Shown: positions 1 through 6,787 of the stretch, piece after piece
Position numbering within the stretch: position 1 is the first letter of the stretch
How the letters are laid out: each line of letters begins with the position of its first letter
Source: an uncultured Campylobacter sp.
GTDB taxonomy: Bacteria; Campylobacterota; Campylobacteria; Campylobacterales; Campylobacteraceae
DNA: 9,962 nucleotides
Reading direction: 5' to 3'
Assembly (NCBI RefSeq): GCF_938030685.1
Contig: NZ_CALHHX010000077.1
Span: 1-9,962 of the forward strand
Position numbers and translations under genes: made by a program
Notes under the pieces: model-generated
Seen by the model: only the letters and a program-made list of their open reading frames with translations
Databases searched by the model: none
Told to the model about the DNA's origin: nothing

Positions 1-63
1 CTTGGAATTCTTGGAATTCTTGGAATTCTTGGAATTCTTGGAATTCTTGGAATTCTTGGAATT
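1..63. repeat. 9-bp tandem repeat, seven perfect copies, cut by the window edge
   Basis: The unit CTTGGAATT is repeated seven times without a mismatch, and the window starts inside the array, so the true copy number may be higher. On the minus strand each unit reads AAT TCC AAG, which is Asn-Ser-Lys, and it is in frame with the protein-like sequence at 64-162. Because the unit is nine bases, gain or loss of copies would change tract length without shifting frame. Confidence 0.97.
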
Positions 64-288
64 CGCCACGGCGCCGTCGCGGTAGAATTTTATCGTGCTT
101 TTCGTATCTTTAAACACAAATTTTACCGCCAACCGGCTTAGAGCTTCGCCGTATGTGCCAGATTAATTCTATATTTGCAATAATGGCGAATTGGCAGTGT
201 AGCCGCAAATTTCGTACTTACCAGCTAAAATTTTGTCATTTGCTGTAAATATGGAGCTAAATGCCAAAAAAACGCAAAATTCCCGCAT
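1..288 (-). pseudogene. Decayed small secreted-protein gene with two in-frame stops and an NSK repeat tail (partial)
   Basis: I do not recognise the family. On the minus strand a frame opens at ATG 288-286 with a signal-peptide-like start (MREFCVFLAFSSIFTA), then NDKILAGKYEICGYTANS, and reaches codon 39. Codon 40 is TAG (171-169) and codon 42 is TAA (165-163). The same frame then continues with convincing protein text (GTYGEALSRLAVKFVFKD, TIKFYRDGAVA) into seven Asn-Ser-Lys repeats that run off the left edge. Protein-like sequence on both sides of the stops, in one frame, suggests a gene inactivated by point mutations and not chance. The signal peptide suggests export to the periplasm or surface. 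No clear ribosome site precedes the ATG. Alternatives are sequencing errors at the stops, or two unrelated stretches that share a frame by chance. The function is unknown. Confidence 0.6.
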
Positions 289-402
289 AAATGGCGCGTA
301 AGCTAGACGAAAGTGCTGGGCAAGTAAGCGGTGTGAGAACTCGCAAAGCTCAAAATTTTACTCGCTGACGCAAATTTAAATATACTTTAACGAATAGAAG
401 TG

Positions 403-408
403 TAAAAT
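403..408 (+). promoter_or_regulatory. Probable sigma-70 -10 element for atpB
   Basis: TAAAAT lies 31 bases before the atpB ATG and follows an AT-rich stretch (about 371-390). This fits the Campylobacter pattern of a good -10 box with periodic AT tracts in place of a defined -35. A ribosome site AAGGG at 430-434 sits five bases before the start codon. Confidence 0.5.
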
Positions 409-439
409 ACGCCACAAATTTCAACGATCAAGGGTTTTT

Positions 440-1120
440 ATGCTAAAAGACATCTTTCTTTTCGGCGGTTTAATTTCTTACGACCACACTTTTATCTACC
501 TTTTTTACTTCTTTTTGGTCGTCGCTATCATCGTAGCCGTCGCGCTTTGCTCCACTCGCTCTCTTCAGCTTGTGCCACATGGCATGCAAAACATCGCCGA
601 AGCCTACCTGAGCGGCGTGCTAACGATCGGTAAGGACGCGATGGGTAGCGAGGAGCAAGCCAAAAAATATCTTCCGCTAATCGCAACATTGGGATTTGTG
701 ATATTTTTTAGTAACGTTATCGGCTTGGTGCCGGGCTTTGAGTCGCCGAGCGCAAGTCTAAATTTAACCCTTTCGCTTACGCTTTGCGTTTGGTTGTATT
801 ACCATTTTGAGGGCGTTCGCGAGCACGGCGTGATCAACTACCTAAAGCACTTTATGGGACCGGTGAAAATCCTAGCGCCGTTTATGTTCGTCATAGAGAT
901 CGTCTCGCATTTTTCGCGCGTCGTATCGCTTTCGTTCCGACTTTTCGGAAACATCAAAGGCGACGATACCTTCCTGCTCGTTATGCTTACTCTAGCTCCT
1001 GCGCTAGTACCGATGGTGCCGTTTGCGCTGCTTACTTTTATGGCGATTTTGCAGACTTTTATTTTCATGGTTTTAAGCTACGTTTATCTAGCGGGCGCCG
1101 TGATCGTCGATGAGCATTAA
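440..1120 (+). CDS. atpB: ATP synthase F0 subunit a
   Basis: Subunit a is the membrane stator part of F1F0 ATP synthase. It forms the two proton half-channels against the c-ring. The 226-residue product is hydrophobic throughout, with membrane segments around residues 15-37, 78-98, 108-122, 142-160 and two C-terminal helices near 175-225. The essential arginine is in the signature FRLFGN at Arg167, equivalent to E. coli Arg210. The last helix carries the conserved glutamine (LQTFIFMVLSYVYLAG, Gln205). Length is normal for Campylobacterota, which have shorter forms than E. coli. The start is supported by AAGGG five bases upstream. As in related genomes, atpB here is not next to the F1 subunit genes. 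Its last 11 bases overlap the next gene, so the two are probably co-transcribed and coupled. Confidence 0.97.
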   Translation: MLKDIFLFGGLISYDHTFIYLFYFFLVVAIIVAVALCSTRSLQLVPHGMQNIAEAYLSGVLTIGKDAMGSEEQAKKYLPLIATLGFVIFFSNVIGLVPGFESPSASLNLTLSLTLCVWLYYHFEGVREHGVINYLKHFMGPVKILAPFMFVIEIVSHFSRVVSLSFRLFGNIKGDDTFLLVMLTLAPALVPMVPFALLTFMAILQTFIFMVLSYVYLAGAVIVDEH

Positions 1121-1334
1121 TTTTAAGCGAAATTTCTTATACTTCCTCGTAGGTGCGTCGTTCGGATTGATTTTCGTCGGCGCATTCGTCTTTTTTGCCT
1201 ATCCGTCATTTTATTTTTTGGGGTTAAAATTCCTCTTCATCTGCACCGCTCCCGGCGTGATATGTGTCATCATCACCTGCCTGATGGTCGATATTTTCGA
1301 TCTGAAAGAAAAGCTCCTTCATGGCGGCGAGTAG
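1110..1334 (+). CDS. Small two-helix membrane protein overlapping atpB
   Basis: This 74-residue protein has two hydrophobic helices (about residues 9-30 and 40-61), a basic N-terminus (NFKR) and a charged C-terminal tail (DLKEKLLHGGE). It most likely spans the inner membrane twice with both ends in the cytoplasm. The ATG lies inside the atpB coding end, giving an 11-base overlap in another frame with no strong ribosome site, so translation is probably coupled to atpB. From memory, C. jejuni has a small integral membrane protein gene in the same place (the Cj1204c-Cj1203c pair); I could not check similarity. A role linked to F0 assembly or membrane insertion is guesswork from position alone. 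No catalytic motif is visible. Confidence 0.8.
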   Translation: MSINFKRNFLYFLVGASFGLIFVGAFVFFAYPSFYFLGLKFLFICTAPGVICVIITCLMVDIFDLKEKLLHGGE

Positions 1335-1347
1335 AATCTATCCGATT

Positions 1348-1361
1348 AAATTTTAAAATTT
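1348..1361. repeat. Perfect AT palindrome AAATTTTAAAATTT
   Basis: This 14-base perfect palindrome (16 with the flanking T and A) lies 14 bases after the stop of the small membrane-protein gene. Nearly the same word recurs at 6714-6728, and a close relative lies at 3472-3487. No GC-rich stem or T-run makes it a classic terminator. Confidence 0.8.
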
Positions 1362-1408
1362 AGCCTCTGCCGCGCGCCGCTGCAAGCGAGTATTAAAGCA
1401 AAAAATTG

Positions 1409-1414
1409 TAAAAT
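1409..1414 (+). promoter_or_regulatory. Probable -10 element for gatB
   Basis: TAAAAT lies 33 bases before the gatB ATG in an AT-rich context. A ribosome site AAGG at 1436-1439 follows, eight bases before the start. This suggests gatB has its own promoter separate from the atpB unit. Confidence 0.45.
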
Positions 1415-1447
1415 TACGCGAAATTTTTATTCTAAAAGGTTAAGTTT

Positions 1448-2869
1448 ATGTTTGAAACCGTGATCGGCCTGGAGGTACACTGCCAGCTAAATACCAAAAC
1501 CAAAATTTTCTGCTCCTGCCCCACGAGCTTCGGCGACGAGGCGAATTCGCACGTCTGCCCGACCTGCCTAGCGCTTCCCGGCGCTCTTCCGGTGCTAAAC
1601 GAGGAGGCGGTTAAAAAAGCCATCAGTTTCGGCACCGCCGTCAATGCAACGATCAATCGCAAGTCGGTATTCGACCGCAAAAACTACTTCTATCCCGACC
1701 TTCCCAAGGCGTATCAAATTTCGCAGTGGACGATCCCGATCGTCGAGCACGGCGAGCTTTTTATAGCCGTGGACGGACAGAGCAAGCGCATCGGTATCAC
1801 GCGCGCGCACCTAGAGGAGGACGCGGGCAAGAATAATCACGAAAGCTCGCGCAGCTTGGTCGATCTAAACCGCGCCGGCACGCCGCTTTTGGAGATCGTA
1901 AGCGAGCCCGATATGCGCTCTGCGGACGAGGCGGTCGCGTATCTAAAAAAACTCCACAGCATTTTGCGATTTTTAAATATTAGCGACGCGAATATGCAGG
2001 AAGGCTCATTTCGCTGCGACGTAAACGTCAGCATCCGCCCGCAAGGCGAACAAAAGCTCTACACGCGCGTGGAAATTAAAAATTTAAACTCCTTTAAATT
2101 TATCCAAAAGGCGATCGAGTTCGAAGTGGAGCGTCAGATCGAAGCGTGGCAGGACGGCAAATATGATCAAGAGGTCGTGCAAGAAACGCGCCTTTTTGAC
2201 ACCGCTAAGTTCATCACCAAGCCGATGCGCAGCAAAGAAGACAGCGCCGAGTACCGCTACTTCCCAGACCCCGACCTACTAACCGTGATCGTGGATGACG
2301 AGATGCTAGCTGCTGCGCAGCAGATCCCCGAGCTGCCCGATCAGAAAAAGGCCCGCTACGTCCGCGAGCTAGGCGTTAAAGAGAAGGATGCCGAGATCAT
2401 AATCTCGACCTACGAAAACGCGCGATTTTTCGAGGATCTGATCGCGGCTGGGCATGAGTCGAAACTCTGCGTCAGCTGGCTTACCGTCGAGCTTGCGGGC
2501 AGGCTCAAAAACGGCGTTACGATCGAGGACTCGCCAGTAAACAGCGCGAAGATGAATGAGCTTTTAAGCGCGATCGAAGGCGGCGCAGTGTCGCAAAAGG
2601 CCGCCAAAGAGGTGCTTGATTATCTAATGGAGCACGACGAGGCTGTAAGCTCGGTCATCGATAAGCTTGGCTTGAGGCAAGTAAGCGACGACGGCGCGAT
2701 TTTGCAGATCATAGCGCGCGTGATGAGCCAAAACGAGGACAAGGTCGCGGACTATCGCGGCGGCAAGGACAAGCTATTCGGCTTCTTCGTAGGCCAAGTG
2801 ATGAAAGAGGGCAAGGGTGCGTTTAATCCTGCGAAAGTAAACGAGCTTTTAAAACAGAAGCTGGGTTGA
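1448..2869 (+). CDS. gatB: Aspartyl/glutamyl-tRNA(Asn/Gln) amidotransferase subunit B
   Basis: GatB is the kinase and tRNA-binding subunit of the cytoplasmic GatCAB enzyme. GatCAB converts Glu-tRNA(Gln) and Asp-tRNA(Asn) to the amidated forms using ATP and ammonia delivered from GatA. The 473-residue product is full length. It opens with the family signature VIGLEVHCQLNT, followed by zinc-type cysteines Cys22, Cys24, Cys37 and Cys40 (CSC and CPTC). The conserved core holds NRAGTPLLEIVSEPD and GSFRCDVNVSI, and EIKNLNSF (about residues 208-215). The C-terminal YqeY-like tRNA-binding tail covers roughly residues 330-473 and ends in the usual FFVGQVMKEGKG and NELLKQKLG. Its partners gatA and gatC are not in this window. 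In C. jejuni gatB is, from memory, also next to gpsA; here about 1 kb separates them. Confidence 0.97.
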   Translation: MFETVIGLEVHCQLNTKTKIFCSCPTSFGDEANSHVCPTCLALPGALPVLNEEAVKKAISFGTAVNATINRKSVFDRKNYFYPDLPKAYQISQWTIPIVEHGELFIAVDGQSKRIGITRAHLEEDAGKNNHESSRSLVDLNRAGTPLLEIVSEPDMRSADEAVAYLKKLHSILRFLNISDANMQEGSFRCDVNVSIRPQGEQKLYTRVEIKNLNSFKFIQKAIEFEVERQIEAWQDGKYDQEVVQETRLFDTAKFITKPMRSKEDSAEYRYFPDPDLLTVIVDDEMLAAAQQIPELPDQKKARYVRELGVKEKDAEIIISTYENARFFEDLIAAGHESKLCVSWLTVELAGRLKNGVTIEDSPVNSAKMNELLSAIEGGAVSQKAAKEVLDYLMEHDEAVSSVIDKLGLRQVSDDGAILQIIARVMSQNEDKVADYRGGKDKLFGFFVGQVMKEGKGAFNPAKVNELLKQKLG

Positions 2870-2883
2870 TTTCGCAGCTTCTG
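2855..2883 (+). terminator. Perfect 9-bp hairpin across the gatB stop codon
   Basis: CAGAAGCTG (2855-2863) and CAGCTTCTG (2875-2883) are perfect inverted copies with an 11-base loop that contains the gatB stop. No T-run follows, so it is either a weak terminator or an mRNA 3'-end stabilising hairpin. Confidence 0.4.
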
Positions 2884-3471
2884 CGGCGGCGAACGACGAA
2901 TAAAAGGCGGCGGAGCGCATGCGATAGATGAAGCTCTTAGGGATAAAATTTTAAATCTGCTCGCAGCGTTTTGCTTCGAGCTAAAGCTTTAACGCGCCAA
3001 TGACGAAGGCTTTTCGTGTTATATTTCATTCGGCGCGATCTCTGCGGCTACCTGCTCTCCTCGCGCACGTTTTGTTCTTTTGAGTTCGTTTTTTCTCGTG
3101 CGGGCTGTTTGCATCAAGTGTCGGTCTGCGACGGAGGGGTTTAAGAAGCACGTCCGTTAGGAATTTTACTTACGGCTATCGTCAAAGCGCGGCAAAGCTT
3201 GCAGGGAATGCGTAAAATTACTCTGCCTGAGGTAGCAAAAACGGCAACTCGGGTGCGCGGATAGGATCGAATACGTAGGGTCGAATTTGAGTGGCGAGTC
3301 GATGTGTAGGCTAAATTTAATCAATCGCCGTGTCGGATACGCACGCGTGCCTCAAACCTTGCGCCAAACGATAACGTGGTGAGCGAGACCGCAAGATCAT
3401 CTAGGCTCAAAGCACGCCTTGAGAGATTTAAGCAGATTTAAAAGCGCGATTTGCGATCGGGCGTCTGAGTA

Positions 3472-3487
3472 AAATTTTTAAAAATTT
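3472..3487. repeat. Perfect 16-bp AT palindrome
   Basis: AAATTTTTAAAAATTT is a perfect palindrome in the gatB-gpsA gap. It resembles the boxes at 1348-1361 and 6714-6728. Confidence 0.75.
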
Positions 3488-3524
3488 GATTTGCCGCAGC
3501 GATGCACGAGTGAAATTTAAAACG

Positions 3525-3530
3525 TATAAT
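3525..3530 (+). promoter_or_regulatory. Consensus -10 box TATAAT, possible gpsA promoter
   Basis: A perfect TATAAT follows an AT-rich run (from about 3510). The next gene on this strand, gpsA, begins about 330 bases later. The box therefore drives a long leader, an unannotated short RNA, or nothing. I see no better candidate closer to gpsA. Confidence 0.35.
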
Positions 3531-3612
3531 GAAGTTTCAAAATTCTCATTCGTTCACTGCCGCGCCTTTTGTGAAAGTGTTTTTTGGCGGAAGAGCAAAA
3601 CCTTAAAAGTAT

Positions 3613-3734
3613 GAAATTTTAGCGAGGTAAATTTTAAAAAAGCGAAGTTTTGGCTGAGTAAATTTCAAAAGCGCAAAATTTTAACGAGACGAAATTTTGA
3701 CAAGATAAAATTTCAAAAAGCGAATTTTAAAGCG
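3613..3734. repeat. Cluster of degenerate ~30-bp AT-rich repeats
   Basis: Units beginning GAAATTTT or GAAGTTTT and ending AAAAAGC or CAAAAGC recur at 3613-3643, 3644-3672 and 3691-3721, with a half unit at 3673-3690. The first and last are both 31 bases and agree at most positions (GAAATTTT, an AG-rich centre, TAAATTT, then AAAAGC). Looser copies continue towards gpsA. Confidence 0.55.
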
Positions 3735-3863
3735 TGGCTTCGACTAGCATTTGTGCAGGCTCATGTCGGCGCTTTTGGGCTAAATTTTCAAAGAGCGGGA
3801 ATTTTAAGAGAATGAAATTTGAAAAACCGCAAATTTGCGAATAAATTTTTAAAAAGGAACATA

Positions 3864-4754
3864 ATGAAAATCGCGGTTATCGGCGCTGGCAAATGGGGTA
3901 GTGCGCTTTTTGATGCGCTTAGCGTAAAAAACGAATGCGTCATCACTTCGCGCACGCCAAGACAAATTCCGCATTTTGTAAGCGTGAGTGAGGCATTGGA
4001 GTGCGAAGCGCTCGTTTTCGCGCTCGCAGCGCAGCAAACTGCGCAGTGGCTGGATCAAAATTTCACCTACAAAAATCAAAAAATTCTAGTCGCTTCCAAG
4101 GGCATTGACGTGGCTAGCGGCAGGTTTTTGAACGAAATTTTTGAATCTCACGTCGCGCGCGGCAATCTTGCTTATTTATCAGGTCCGTCGTTTGCCACCG
4201 AAGTCATGCAGAAGCTGCCTTGCGCGCTCGTCGTAAGCTCGTGTAACGAAAATCTAGCCGAACTTTTCGCAGGTGCCTTCCCTGCCTACATCAAGACCTA
4301 CACGAGTGGCGATATCATCGGCGCAGAGGTGTGCGGCGCGTATAAAAACGTCATCGCCATCGCTAGCGGCGTTTGCGATGGGCTTGAGCTCGGCAATAAC
4401 GCTAGAGCGAGCTTGATCGCACGCGGCATCGTAGAGATCGCGCGCTTTGGCAAGTTTTTCGGTGCTCGAGACGAGACCTTTTTGGGCTTAAGTGGCGTGG
4501 GCGATCTGTTTTTGACCGCCTCGAGTGCGCTATCGCGAAACTACCGCGTGGGGTTAGGACTTGCGCGCGGCAAAGGGCTCGAGGAAATTCTGCGCGAGTT
4601 GGGCGAGGTCGCCGAGGGTGTAGCTACGACCGAAGCGGTCGTAAATATCGCGGCAAAGCACAAGATCTACGCTCCGATCGCTACCGAGGTCGCGCAAATT
4701 CTGCGTGGCAAGGACGTAAGAGCGAGCCTGAAGGATCTGCTGCGCAAAAAATAG
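3864..4754 (+). CDS. gpsA: Glycerol-3-phosphate dehydrogenase [NAD(P)+]
   Basis: GpsA reduces dihydroxyacetone phosphate to sn-glycerol-3-phosphate in the cytoplasm, supplying the backbone for phospholipids. I start the gene at the ATG preceded by AAGGA five bases upstream, giving 296 residues that begin MKIAVIGAGKWG. The frame is open to an ATG at 3819, but those 15 extra residues have no ribosome site and would precede the Rossmann fold. The glycine-rich nucleotide loop is GAGKWG (7-12). Conserved lysines are in ASKG (Lys79) and CGAYKN (Lys161). The substrate-binding segment is GNNARASLIARG (177-188), and GLSGVGDLFLT (208-218) and GVATTEAV (252-259) are typical of the family. It stands alone, with a large palindrome ten bases after its stop. 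Confidence 0.96.
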   Translation: MKIAVIGAGKWGSALFDALSVKNECVITSRTPRQIPHFVSVSEALECEALVFALAAQQTAQWLDQNFTYKNQKILVASKGIDVASGRFLNEIFESHVARGNLAYLSGPSFATEVMQKLPCALVVSSCNENLAELFAGAFPAYIKTYTSGDIIGAEVCGAYKNVIAIASGVCDGLELGNNARASLIARGIVEIARFGKFFGARDETFLGLSGVGDLFLTASSALSRNYRVGLGLARGKGLEEILRELGEVAEGVATTEAVVNIAAKHKIYAPIATEVAQILRGKDVRASLKDLLRKK

Positions 4755-4764
4755 CCGTGCGACG

Positions 4765-4796
4765 GAATTTACTCGCTAAATTTTAGCGGTAAATTC
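4765..4796 (+). terminator. Long palindrome just after gpsA, probable terminator
   Basis: Arms GAATTTAC-t-CGCTAAA (4765-4780) and TTTAGCG-GTAAATTC (4782-4796) pair over 15 positions with one bulged T at 4773. As RNA the tip would be a CGCTA/TAGCG stem with an AATTT loop. It starts ten bases after the gpsA stop. No long T-run follows, but the outer arms are AT-rich and nearly symmetrical, so it could end transcription in either direction. Confidence 0.6.
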
Positions 4797-5112
4797 GGCC
4801 TGCATAGTTTTGATTTATCCGCTATGTTTGTGAAATTTAGTTGCTGGTTTGCGGATTTTGGTCGGTGTCCGTTTGGATCTACTTACGCGGCTTTGACTTA
4901 AAATTTAGCTTTAAGCTTGAGTGCGAAATTTTAAAGCGAGGTCGTAAAATTTTAAAAAGAGGCTAAAATTTTAAAACATTTAAGATGGATCGTAGGTAGT
5001 TTAGAAGCGCTACTGCTTCGTTCTGCTTGCGGTCGCAGGTGGTTGACGGCTGAGGGTTGAGTGGATTGCTCTTCCGTGACTGCGGCGAGTTAAAATTTTA
5101 CAGAATGTTGGT

Positions 5113-5131
5113 GTATTATAAATTTTAATAC
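5113..5131 (+). promoter_or_regulatory. Candidate promoter and small palindrome upstream of the permease
   Basis: GTATTA (5113-5118) and TAATAC (5126-5131) are inverted copies around a seven-base centre. The element contains TATTAT and TATAAA, either of which could act as a -10 box. It is the best promoter candidate for the permease, about 150 bases before its start, so a transcript would include the downstream mini-ORF and hairpin. Confidence 0.35.
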
Positions 5132-5156
5132 AGGAGCCAAGGCGAAGGATCGCGAG

Positions 5157-5180
5157 ATGGATTTAAGGGTTGCGACGTAA
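5157..5180 (+). other. Possible seven-codon leader ORF
   Basis: An ATG with GAAGGA about seven bases upstream (within 5144-5149) opens a frame of seven codons, MDLRVAT, ending in TAA at 5178-5180. The stop overlaps the base of the long hairpin that follows, an arrangement like translated attenuator leaders. The peptide has no run of a regulatory amino acid, and an ORF this short can arise by chance. Confidence 0.25.
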
Positions 5181-5226
5181 AATTTAGCGAAGATAAGGCA
5201 TATAGCCTATCAAGCTAAATTTTTAC
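5177..5226 (+). terminator. Long interrupted hairpin before the permease: terminator or attenuator
   Basis: GTAAAATTTAGC (5177-5188) pairs with GCTAAATTTTTAC (5214-5226) with one extra T, and GATAaGGC (5192-5199) pairs with GCCTATC (5205-5211) with one bulged A, around an ATATA loop. The right arm contains a run of five T. It ends 53 bases before the permease start. It could end an upstream transcript, act in both directions, or control read-through into the permease. Confidence 0.5.
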
Positions 5227-5279
5227 TAGCTCCGTTAAAGACGCTCGCGAGGCAAGCCGCAAAGATAAAAGAGGAGAAG

Positions 5280-6521
5280 ATGGAAAAATACGAAGGCTAC
5301 AATCTCAGGCTACGCGACGCTCTCGTCGGCGTACAGTTTCTATTCGTCGCGTTTGGCGCGCTCGTGCTCGTGCCGATATTAACGGGGCTTGATACGTCCG
5401 TGGCACTGTTTACGGCGGGCATCGGCACGCTACTGTTTCAGCTCATCACGCGCAAACACGTCCCGCCGATCTTTCTCGCATCTAGTTTCGCGTTCATCGC
5501 GCCGCTAAGCTTTGGCGTGAAGGAGTGGGGCATCGCCGCGACGATGAGCGGAGTGATCGCGGCAGGACTTTTTTACGTGGTTTTAAGCCTGCTTATTAGG
5601 TTAAAAGGCGAGGGCTTTTTACATAAAATTTTACCGCCCGTAGTCGTTGGTCCCGTCATCATGACGATCGGTCTCATCCTCTCACCCGCGGCCGTAAATA
5701 TGGTCATGGGCAAGGGCAAAGAGGCGCTTTATACGCAAGGTCAGTCGCTTACCATCGCGCTCATCTCGCTCTCGGCTGTCATCGTCGTTATGATGTTTGG
5801 CCGCGGCATGCTGCGCCTCGTGCCGATACTTTGTGGCATCGCGGCTGGATACTGCGCGTCGCTATTTATCGGCATCGTGGATTTTACTCCGATTTTAAAT
5901 GCGCCGTGGTTTGCGCTGCCAAATTTTACCGCGCCGGTTTTTAAGCTCGAAGCGGTGATCTACATGGTGCCTATCGCCATCGCGCCCGCGATCGAGCACA
6001 TCGGCGATATGCTTGCGATCAGCAACGTCACGAAGGAAAATTTCCTCAAAAATCCGGGGCTTAAAAGCACGCTGCTTGGCGACGGGCTCGCGACGTCGCT
6101 GGCAGGCTGCTTCGGCGGCCCGCCAAACACCACCTACTCCGAGGTCACGGGCGCAGTCAGCATCACGAAAGCTTACAATCCCGCCATCATGACCTTTGCC
6201 GCTCTTGCGGCGATACTACTAGCCTTCGTGGGCAAGCTCGGCGCCGCGCTCTCCACGATCCCCGCTCCCGTCATCGGCGGCATCATGCTGCTGCTTTTCG
6301 GTATCATCGCTAGCGTGGGCATGGAGACCTTGATCAAAAACGGCGTGGATCTAGCCGAGCCGCGCAATATGATCATCGTCGCGCTCATCTTCGTCTGCGC
6401 GATCGGCGGCATGGTGCTGGACTTTGGCGCTATGAGCTTTAGCGGCGTGGGACTTGGCGCGCTCATCGGTATCACGCTAAATTTGGTTCTGCCAAAGACC
6501 AAGCATTTTGACGGATACTAA
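5280..6521 (+). CDS. uraA: NCS2 family nucleobase:cation symporter (uracil permease-like)
   Basis: This 413-residue inner-membrane transporter belongs to the nucleobase:cation symporter-2 (UraA/PyrP/xanthine permease) family, which imports uracil or purines with protons. The family is clear from the hydrophobic pattern of about 14 membrane segments, from DALVGVQFLFVAFGALVLVP at the N-terminus, and from the substrate site. Glu239 (AIEHIGD) and Glu288 (TYSEVTG) match the two glutamates that bind uracil in E. coli UraA. GCFGGPPNTTYSE and GKLGAALSTIPAPVIGG are also typical. In the NCS2 motif the usual Asn after the glutamate is Val here (EVTGAVSITK). The resemblance is closer to UraA than to purine permeases, but the substrate is inferred. 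A GAGGAGA ribosome site lies immediately before the ATG. It has a possible regulated leader and no metabolic neighbour genes. Confidence 0.88.
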   Translation: MEKYEGYNLRLRDALVGVQFLFVAFGALVLVPILTGLDTSVALFTAGIGTLLFQLITRKHVPPIFLASSFAFIAPLSFGVKEWGIAATMSGVIAAGLFYVVLSLLIRLKGEGFLHKILPPVVVGPVIMTIGLILSPAAVNMVMGKGKEALYTQGQSLTIALISLSAVIVVMMFGRGMLRLVPILCGIAAGYCASLFIGIVDFTPILNAPWFALPNFTAPVFKLEAVIYMVPIAIAPAIEHIGDMLAISNVTKENFLKNPGLKSTLLGDGLATSLAGCFGGPPNTTYSEVTGAVSITKAYNPAIMTFAALAAILLAFVGKLGAALSTIPAPVIGGIMLLLFGIIASVGMETLIKNGVDLAEPRNMIIVALIFVCAIGGMVLDFGAMSFSGVGLGALIGITLNLVLPKTKHFDGY

Positions 6522-6787
6522 GTTAAATTTGCGCGGAAACAGGGCGAGCTGAGGCTCGGCATCTTCTGGAAATTTTGTTTTGAGTTAAATTCGTGTGAAA
6601 GTGGGTTAAATTTGCGCGGAGCGTGAGTCATTTCGCGCGGTTGCGGATAAATTTGAGCTTGGACTTTGCCGTCAAATTTACCCGCAGCTTTCGACGTCAA
6701 ATTTACCGCAGCCTAAATTTTAAAATTTCCCCTGCAAGCGCTTTTAAATTTCTAACGTTTTAAACTAGCAAGATATATAATTGCCTT
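6522..6787. repeat. Intergenic region with two pairs of short direct repeats
   Basis: GTTAAATTTGCGCGGA occurs exactly at 6522-6537 and 6605-6620. GTCAAATTTACC(C)GCAGC occurs at 6671-6688 and 6696-6712, differing by one C. A 15-base AT palindrome-like word at 6714-6728 matches the box at 1348-1361. A weak stem CGAGC/GCTCG at 6545-6558 could help end permease transcription. No gene is seen here. Confidence 0.75.
6776..6781 (+). promoter_or_regulatory. Consensus -10 box six bases before an ATG (leaderless start)
   Basis: TATAAT ends six bases before the ATG at 6788, so a normal transcription start would fall on or next to the A of the start codon. There is no Shine-Dalgarno sequence, and T-rich tracts lie upstream (about 6741-6763). 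A stop codon in frame at 6761-6763 and the lack of another Met until residue 100 make this ATG the only sensible start. Confidence 0.65.

Larger units (their letters stand above)
2870..3863. other. Long gatB-gpsA intergenic region without a recognisable gene
   Basis: Almost 1 kb with no ORF that looks genuine. After the gatB stop, the same frame stays open for about 43 codons and then about 50 more without a start codon, and I recognise no family. The first half has coding-like GC content and could be a much-decayed gene. The second half (from about 3470) is AT-rich and repetitive: a palindrome at 3472-3487, a -10-like TATAAT at 3525-3530, and degenerate repeats at 3613-3734. I see no tRNA, rRNA or insertion sequence. 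Confidence 0.6.
4755..5279. other. gpsA-permease intergenic region
   Basis: No real gene is visible across these 525 bases. The left part holds the post-gpsA palindrome. The segment 4926-4975 has three AAATTTTAAA-type words in tandem, separated by AG-rich spacers. The right part carries a candidate -10 region near 5114-5122, a possible seven-codon ORF and a long hairpin, listed separately. Confidence 0.7.

Noticed and set aside
2870..2998. gatB frame open for about 43 codons past its stop, suggesting read-through
   Set aside because: GatB already ends with the normal family C-terminus and the extension matches nothing I know, so chance is more likely.
3613..3734. Possible CRISPR array
   Set aside because: The units are adjacent and degenerate, with no unique spacers of constant length and no cas genes.
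3819..3863. Upstream in-frame ATG that would lengthen gpsA by 15 residues
   Set aside because: It has no ribosome site and adds a basic tail before the Rossmann fold, while the ATG at 3864 has AAGGA at the right distance and a family-typical N-terminus.
6173..6502. 109-codon minus-strand ORF inside the permease gene
   Set aside because: It is a mirror frame of a strongly supported NCS2 coding sequence.
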